Positions 58,596-64,000 of a stretch of DNA of 64,000 bases are shown here, one piece after another. The notes beneath the pieces were generated by a model, which saw only the letters and a program-made list of their open reading frames with translations, was not told where the DNA came from and did not search any database. The translations under genes were made by a program, and so were the position numbers. Every line of letters starts with the position of its first letter. The first letter of the stretch is position 1. The stretch is taken from positions 1 through 64,000 of the forward strand of contig NZ_CALTZE010000003.1 in the NCBI RefSeq assembly GCF_943913695.1. The letters run 5' to 3'. Source of the DNA: an uncultured Marmoricola sp. (GTDB taxonomy: Bacteria; Actinomycetota; Actinomycetes; Propionibacteriales; Nocardioidaceae).

Positions 58596-58633
58596 CCGTC
58601 GCGCCCTGTCGATCTCGCTCCTCGGCGCCTCGC

Positions 58634-58639
58634 TAGGGT
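58634..58639 (+). promoter_or_regulatory. Candidate -10 box of glyS
   Basis: TAGGGT leaves a leader of about 50 nt. A GAGGAG sequence lies shortly before the glyS GTG at 58695. Confidence 0.4.
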
Positions 58640-58694
58640 TGATGCTCGCGTCCGCAGCCAGCGGACGGACCCGAGACTCACGAGGAGCCTCCCT

Positions 58695-60104
<1,410 letters not shown>

Positions 60105-60156
60105 GGATCCCGCGATTCGTGCCGTCCGTGACCGGCTCGGCGGGCATGATGTCCCC

Positions 60157-60792
60157 GTGCCCGCCACCCTGCCCTCACCCGGGGCCCGCGCCCGCGCCCC
60201 GTTCCGGGTCGGCGTACTCGTCCTGCTCGCGCTGGTCGCCGGTGCGTGTGGGGGTGGTGAGCAGTCGGCGCCGGAGGAGTCGCCCGAGCCGACCCCGAGC
60301 GTGGCGCTGCCGACGGGCGACGTCGAGGTGCCCGACGACGTCGAGCTGACACCCGCCGGCACCGAGCTCGCCTACGGCGAGACCGCCTCGGTCGCCTACC
60401 AGGTCGGCGAGGGTGGCTCGGTGGTCGAGCTCACGGTGCTCGGTGCGCGCGCGGGCAAGGTGGCCGACCTGTCGGCCTACCAGCTCGACGAGGCGACGCG
60501 GAAGTCGCGGCCCTACTACGTGCGGGTGCGGGTCGCCAACGCCGGCACCGGCCAGCTCGGTGGCGCGGCCGTCCCGCTCTTCGCTGTCGACGGCCGCAAC
60601 ACCCTGGTGCAGCCCTCCACCTTCACCTCGCCCTTCAAGCGCTGCCCCTCGACCCGGCTCCCGGCCAGGTTCGGCGCCGACGCGCGCACCACCACCTGCC
60701 TGGTCTACCTGCTGCCCGACAAGGGGACCCTCGAGGCGGTCAGCTACCGGCCGCTGCAGAGCTTCGAGCCGATCACCTGGGGCGTGGGCTGA
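60157..60792 (+). CDS. Hypothetical lipoprotein
   Basis: A 211-aa predicted lipoprotein (VAGAC lipobox, Cys31), followed by a Pro/Ser/Glu-rich linker and a beta-rich domain (SYRPLQSFEPITW at the end). Two Cys (KRCPST, TTTCLVY) may form a disulfide. The pattern resembles DUF4352-type immunoglobulin-like lipoproteins, but this is tentative. CATGAT ends 6 nt before the GTG. Confidence 0.65.
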   Translation: MPATLPSPGARARAPFRVGVLVLLALVAGACGGGEQSAPEESPEPTPSVALPTGDVEVPDDVELTPAGTELAYGETASVAYQVGEGGSVVELTVLGARAGKVADLSAYQLDEATRKSRPYYVRVRVANAGTGQLGGAAVPLFAVDGRNTLVQPSTFTSPFKRCPSTRLPARFGADARTTTCLVYLLPDKGTLEAVSYRPLQSFEPITWGVG

Positions 60793-60810
60793 CCCGGCAG
60801 ACTGGACGCC

Positions 60811-61935
60811 GTGTCGTGGCAGCTGGGACCCCTCGAGCTCGCGGTGCCGGTCGTGCTGGCACCGATGGCGGGCATCACCAACGCCGCCTACCGCCGGCTC
60901 TGCGCCGAGCAGGGCGCGGGCCTCTACGTCTGCGAGATGATCACCAGCCGGGGTCTGGTCGAGGGTGACGAGACCACCCGCCGGATGCTCGTCTTCGACG
61001 AGCGCGAGACGGTGCGCTCGGTGCAGCTCTACGGCACCGACCCGGCCTACGTCGGCAAGGCCACCGAGATCCTCTGCTCGGACCACGGCGTCGCCCACGT
61101 CGACCTCAACTTCGGCTGCCCGGTCCCGAAGGTGACCCGCAAGGGCGGCGGCGCCGCCCTGCCGTGGAAGCGGCGGCTGCTCGGCGAGATCCTCCAGGCC
61201 GCGGTCGCGGCGGGGGAGCGGCACGGCGTCCCCGTGACCATGAAGACCCGCAAGGGCATCGACGAGGACCACCTGACCTACCTCGACGCCGGCCGGCTCG
61301 CCCAGGAGTCGGGCTGCGCCGCCATCGCGCTGCACGGGCGCACCGCGATCCAGGGCTACTCCGGGGAGGCCGACTGGGACGCCATCGCCCGCCTCGTCGA
61401 CCACGTGGACATCCCGGTGCTCGGCAACGGCGACATCTGGGAGGCAGCCGACGCGCTGCGCATGGTCGAGCAGACCGGCGCGGCCGGGGTGGTGGTGGGG
61501 CGGGGCTGCCTGGGCCGCCCCTGGCTCTTCCGCGACCTCGCCGCGGCCTTCGCGGGGGCGCCCGTGGCGCCGTACCCGCGGTTGGGCGAGGTGGTGCGGA
61601 TGATGCGCCGGCACGCCGAGCTGCTGGTCGAGCACATGGGCGCCGAGCGCGGCTGCAAGGAGTTCCGCAAGCACGTCACGTGGTATCTCAAGGGCTTCCC
61701 CGCCGGCGGTGACCTGCGCCGCGAGCTCGCGCTGGTCAGCACCCTGGAGGAGCTGGATGCGGGCCTCGCCCGGCTCGACCCGGACGCACCGTTCCCGGTC
61801 GCCGAGCTCGGTACGCCGCGCGGCCGGCAGGGCGGCCCGCGCAAGGGCGTGGCGCTGCCGGAGGGCTGGCTGGAGGACACCGACGGCACCGGCGCCGTGC
61901 TCCGCGAGGACGCCGACGAGACCACCGGCGGCTGA
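60811..61935 (+). CDS. dusB: tRNA-dihydrouridine synthase DusB
   Basis: An FMN enzyme reducing uridines in the tRNA D-loop. The 374-aa product has APMAGITNAAYRR, the catalytic Cys in FGCPVPKVTRKGGGA (near 103), TRKGID, HGRTAIQGYSG and the FMN-phosphate site VVGRGCLGRPW. CAGACT ends 7 nt before the GTG. The neighbourhood with glyS is conserved in actinobacteria. Confidence 0.95.
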   Translation: MSWQLGPLELAVPVVLAPMAGITNAAYRRLCAEQGAGLYVCEMITSRGLVEGDETTRRMLVFDERETVRSVQLYGTDPAYVGKATEILCSDHGVAHVDLNFGCPVPKVTRKGGGAALPWKRRLLGEILQAAVAAGERHGVPVTMKTRKGIDEDHLTYLDAGRLAQESGCAAIALHGRTAIQGYSGEADWDAIARLVDHVDIPVLGNGDIWEAADALRMVEQTGAAGVVVGRGCLGRPWLFRDLAAAFAGAPVAPYPRLGEVVRMMRRHAELLVEHMGAERGCKEFRKHVTWYLKGFPAGGDLRRELALVSTLEELDAGLARLDPDAPFPVAELGTPRGRQGGPRKGVALPEGWLEDTDGTGAVLREDADETTGG

Positions 61936-61968
61936 GGCCGGGCACCTCCCGGGGTCGATTCGGGCAGG

Positions 61969-61984
61969 TGTGGGGTTCCCCACA
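61969..61984 (+). terminator. Hairpin after dusB (possible terminator)
   Basis: TGTGGGGTTCCCCACA is a perfect stem with a two-base centre. CCGGG/CCCGG near 61938-61952 makes another stem just after the dusB stop. Neither has a U-run, so their role in termination is uncertain. Confidence 0.35.
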
Positions 61985-62071
61985 GGCGTCGGGGTGGATG
62001 TGCGTGCCTCGCCCCGGGTGTGGCAGCATCGTTGGCCGGTCGGAGAGCCGCCGTGCGTGTGGCCACTTCCT

Positions 62072-62099
62072 CCACCCGGTCCCGGGGGTTTCCGGGTGG
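62072..62099 (+). promoter_or_regulatory. Stem-loop in leader of secreted-protein gene
   Basis: CCACCCGG (62072-62079) pairs with CCGGGTGG (62092-62099) around a 12-nt loop, 56 bp before the GTG at 62156. The 220-bp gap is longer than most here. I could not match it to a known riboswitch class. Confidence 0.3.
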
Positions 62100-62155
62100 G
62101 TCCCCACCGCAGCTCCGCGACGACCGTGCCCTGACCCCGACGACAGGACCGCTCC

Positions 62156-62995
62156 GTGCCTTCAGGCCGCCGATCCCTGCCCCGCCTCTCCTCGATCTCC
62201 GTGCGGGCGCGCGTGCTCACCGCGTCCGGCGCGGTCGCGCTGACCGCCGCCGCGGTCGGCGTCGGTGCCGCCGCGCCCGCCCCGGCGCCCGCGCCGGCGC
62301 AGGCCACCGGCTCGCTGGCCGACGCCGCCGACGTGGCCGACCTGGTCGACGACGACCGCACACTGGGCACCTCGCGCTCTGTCGAGCGGGCCACGGTGCT
62401 CAAGCCCCGCGTGCCGAAGGTCGAGCGCAAGCTGTGGACCACCGCACCGCTGGAGCTGCGGCTGCAGCCGCGCGAGAAGGCCAGGAGCGCCGGCACCTTC
62501 CCCGACGACAAGCGGATCGGTGTCACGGGCAAGCGCCAGGGCGGCTACGCCGAGGTCGTGGTCGACCGCAAGGCCCGCTGGGTCACCGCCGACTACCTCA
62601 GCCGCAAGAAGGAGCCTGAGACCGGCGCCGACGCGGGCGTCAACACCGCCCCCTGCGCCAACGGCGCGGTGGCGTCGGGCGGGCTGCAGCCGCAGGCGCA
62701 GACGGTGATGAACGCCGTGTGCAACGCCTTCCCCGACATCACGACCTACGGCGGGGCCGCCGGTCGCGGCGAGCACGGCACCGGACTGGCCATCGACATC
62801 ATGGTCTCCGGCTCGCGCGGCGACCAGGTCAAGGACTTCCTCTACGCCAACCGCGGCCAGTTCGGCCTCTCCAACATCATCTGGGCGCAGACGATCTGGT
62901 CGGCCCAGCGTGACGGCGAGGGCTTCCGCGGCATGGAGGACCGGGGCTCCAGCACGGCCAACCACTACGACCACGTGCACGTGCTCGTCGGCTAG
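62156..62995 (+). CDS. Secreted protein with SH3-like and VldE/ARB_07466-like C-terminal domain
   Basis: A 279-aa exported protein: signal peptide with an Ala/Pro-rich end (about 1-50), an SH3-like segment (~95-160, LELRLQPREKARSAGTFPD) and a C-terminal domain (175-279) with PCANGAVASGGLQPQAQTV and a closing HYDHVHVLVG. This end resembles cysteine/metal peptidase-like domains seen in actinobacterial wall proteins. HGTGLAIDIM and HYDHVH give a possible His/Asp metal site, as in D,D-carboxypeptidase-like folds. Activity on peptidoglycan is inferred. Confidence 0.75.
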   Translation: MPSGRRSLPRLSSISVRARVLTASGAVALTAAAVGVGAAAPAPAPAPAQATGSLADAADVADLVDDDRTLGTSRSVERATVLKPRVPKVERKLWTTAPLELRLQPREKARSAGTFPDDKRIGVTGKRQGGYAEVVVDRKARWVTADYLSRKKEPETGADAGVNTAPCANGAVASGGLQPQAQTVMNAVCNAFPDITTYGGAAGRGEHGTGLAIDIMVSGSRGDQVKDFLYANRGQFGLSNIIWAQTIWSAQRDGEGFRGMEDRGSSTANHYDHVHVLVG

Positions 62996-63027
62996 CAGGA
63001 CCCCCGGGGCGATGGCCGGAGGCGCCG

Positions 63028-63630
63028 CTAGGTGCGCTCCGCCCGGTGCTGGTCGCGGCCGAAGACCGCGAGCACGAGCTCGGCGGGCTCGCCGGTCAGC
63101 GTGGTCGGCGCCTGCCGTCCCGCGGGGCGCAGGGTGGAGCGGCGTACCTCTCCGTGGTGGTCGTGCGGCCACACCAGCTCGTGCGGCCCGCCACTGACGC
63201 GTGAGAGCGCCTTGCCGGCCTGCGAGACCGACGTCCACAGCACGGCCTGCTCGCGGTCGGTCAGCTCGCGCGGCTCCCAGCCCGGCTGGGCGCGCCGGAT
63301 GTCCTCGTGGTGCACGAAGAACTCCAGCGTGTTGGCCGCCCGGTCGACCGGCGGCAGCCGGAAGGGCGACCACGACGGCGGACCCGTGCGGACCCGCTCG
63401 ACCAGCGCGGTGAAGTCCTGGCTCGCGAGGGCGCGCGACCTGCGCTCGGTCAGCCCCCGGGCCGGAGGCAGCACGATGCCCACGGAGGCGACAGGGGCAC
63501 GCTCCCGCACCAGCAGGTGGACCACCAGGTCCTTGACGGTCCAGCCCTCGCACAGGGTCGCGGCGTCGGGGCCGACCTCGAGGGCGCAGTTGCACAGGGC
63601 GGCGCGCTCGCTGCGCGACATCGGCTCCAT
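63028..63630 (-). CDS. TIGR03085-like / maleylpyruvate isomerase-type (DinB-like) protein
   Basis: A 200-aa protein of the mycothiol-dependent metalloenzyme (DinB-like) group: EGWTVKDLVVHLLVRE and FFVHHEDIRRAQPGW carry His residues placed to bind a metal. Members use mycothiol, a thiol of actinobacteria; the substrate is unknown. TAGGCT (minus strand, 63642-63637) ends 6 nt before the ATG. It shares an 84-bp divergent gap with the ABC gene. Confidence 0.83.
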   Translation of the reverse strand: MEPMSRSERAALCNCALEVGPDAATLCEGWTVKDLVVHLLVRERAPVASVGIVLPPARGLTERRSRALASQDFTALVERVRTGPPSWSPFRLPPVDRAANTLEFFVHHEDIRRAQPGWEPRELTDREQAVLWTSVSQAGKALSRVSGGPHELVWPHDHHGEVRRSTLRPAGRQAPTTLTGEPAELVLAVFGRDQHRAERT

Positions 63631-63714
63631 GCCCTCAGCCTAGGACTCCGGGCGGGCGTGCGACCGCGATCGGTTTCAGGAATGTCGGCGGGGCTGCCTA
63701 GGGTTGGGTCCGTT

Positions 63715-64000
63715 GTGCTGAGACGACCATCACCCACCCGAGGCTCGAGCGTCACCGCCGGCTTCCGCGTGCTGGGGGTGGCGATCCGCCGGGAGCCCTG
63801 GGTCTTCACCCTCTCCACCCTCGGCAGCGTGCTGTTCGGCGCGCTGACGGTGGCCGACGCGTGGGTGCTCGGGTGGGCCACCGACGAGGTCCTGCTGCCG
63901 GCCTTCGACACCGGCACCACCACGACGGGTGCGCTGGTGGCGATCCTGGCGCTCTTCGTCGCCGTGGCGATCCTGCGCGCCGTGGGCATCGTGGCCCGGC
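63715..64000 (+). CDS. ABC exporter (membrane domain), N-terminal part (partial)
   Basis: The first 95 residues of a larger protein, cut by the window end. A basic N terminus is followed by REPWVFTLSTLGSVLFGALTVADAWVLGWATD, the first helix and loop of type I exporter half-transporters (TMD-NBD), and a second helix (GALVAILALFVAVAILRAVG). The ATPase domain is expected downstream. TAGGGT (63699-63704) is the likely -10; GTG 63715 is the apparent start. Confidence 0.75.
   Translation, partial: MLRRPSPTRGSSVTAGFRVLGVAIRREPWVFTLSTLGSVLFGALTVADAWVLGWATDEVLLPAFDTGTTTTGALVAILALFVAVAILRAVGIVAR

Noticed and set aside
61936..62155. c-di-AMP (ydaO) riboswitch before the secreted protein
   Set aside because: The conserved ydaO core sequences were not found. 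Only generic GC-rich stems are visible.

Overview
This window is very GC-rich, densely packed actinobacterial chromosome. Gene content, gene order, codon use (frequent GTACGC), wide use of GTG starts and the leader architecture all fit a Nocardioides-like member of the Propionibacteriales. The genus is inferred; the phylum is secure. No rRNA, tRNA, CRISPR array, prophage or insertion sequence was seen. The only mobile-like gene is a DUF222/HNH endonuclease with a frameshifted tail.

Layout. 1-12091 (+) is the division and cell wall (dcw) cluster: murF (partial), mraY, murD, ftsW, murG, murC, ftsQ, ftsZ, pgeF, yggS, sepF, yggT, divIVA. 12122-15271 (-) is ileS behind a 270-nt translational T-box leader. 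15704-20626 (+) holds a DksA/TraR-type protein, lspA, rluD, a GNAT-chorismate mutase fusion, a VapBC toxin-antitoxin pair and an MFS transporter. 20739-26375 (+) holds dnaE and two membrane proteins. 26388-28323 (-) is a three-gene operon (SDR, YbaK, LON-domain protein). 28438-34866 (+) holds a DUF4185 protein and the overlapping operon hisDCBHAF. 34875-40000 is an accessory stretch: hypothetical, YCII, RibD/DHFR-like, DUF222-HNH and two tandem septum-formation lipoproteins. 40072-45806 is leuA, with a leucine attenuator, between two orphan histidine kinases. 45909-50261 is a hydrolase, recO and uppS, with gntK-gntP placed between recO and uppS on the other strand. 50351-54397 is an ABC-2 exporter operon with its own XRE regulator, an Asp/Glu racemase, a LysR regulator and a small unknown gene. 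55061-58224 (-) is the zinc regulon znuA-znuC-znuB-zur with a double Zur box. 58284-64000 holds a monooxygenase-like gene, glyS, lipoproteins, dusB, a secreted protein, a TIGR03085-like protein and the start of an ABC exporter.

How it works together. Most operons are translationally coupled by ATGA, GTGA or TGATG overlaps. A recurring signal is a -10 hexamer (TAnnnT or close) ending 6-7 nt before an ATG/GTG with no Shine-Dalgarno sequence. At least 20 genes show it, which implies widespread leaderless transcription. Four regulatory devices can be read directly: the ileS T-box whose GGUGG element can sequester the start region, the leuA leader peptide with four consecutive Leu codons and a 10-bp hairpin, the zinc promoter enclosed by two Zur boxes, and the vapB palindrome. 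The most notable protein feature is an IleRS whose HIGH motif is replaced by GTHH, the swapped signature reported for mupirocin-hyper-resistant IleRS2 enzymes.
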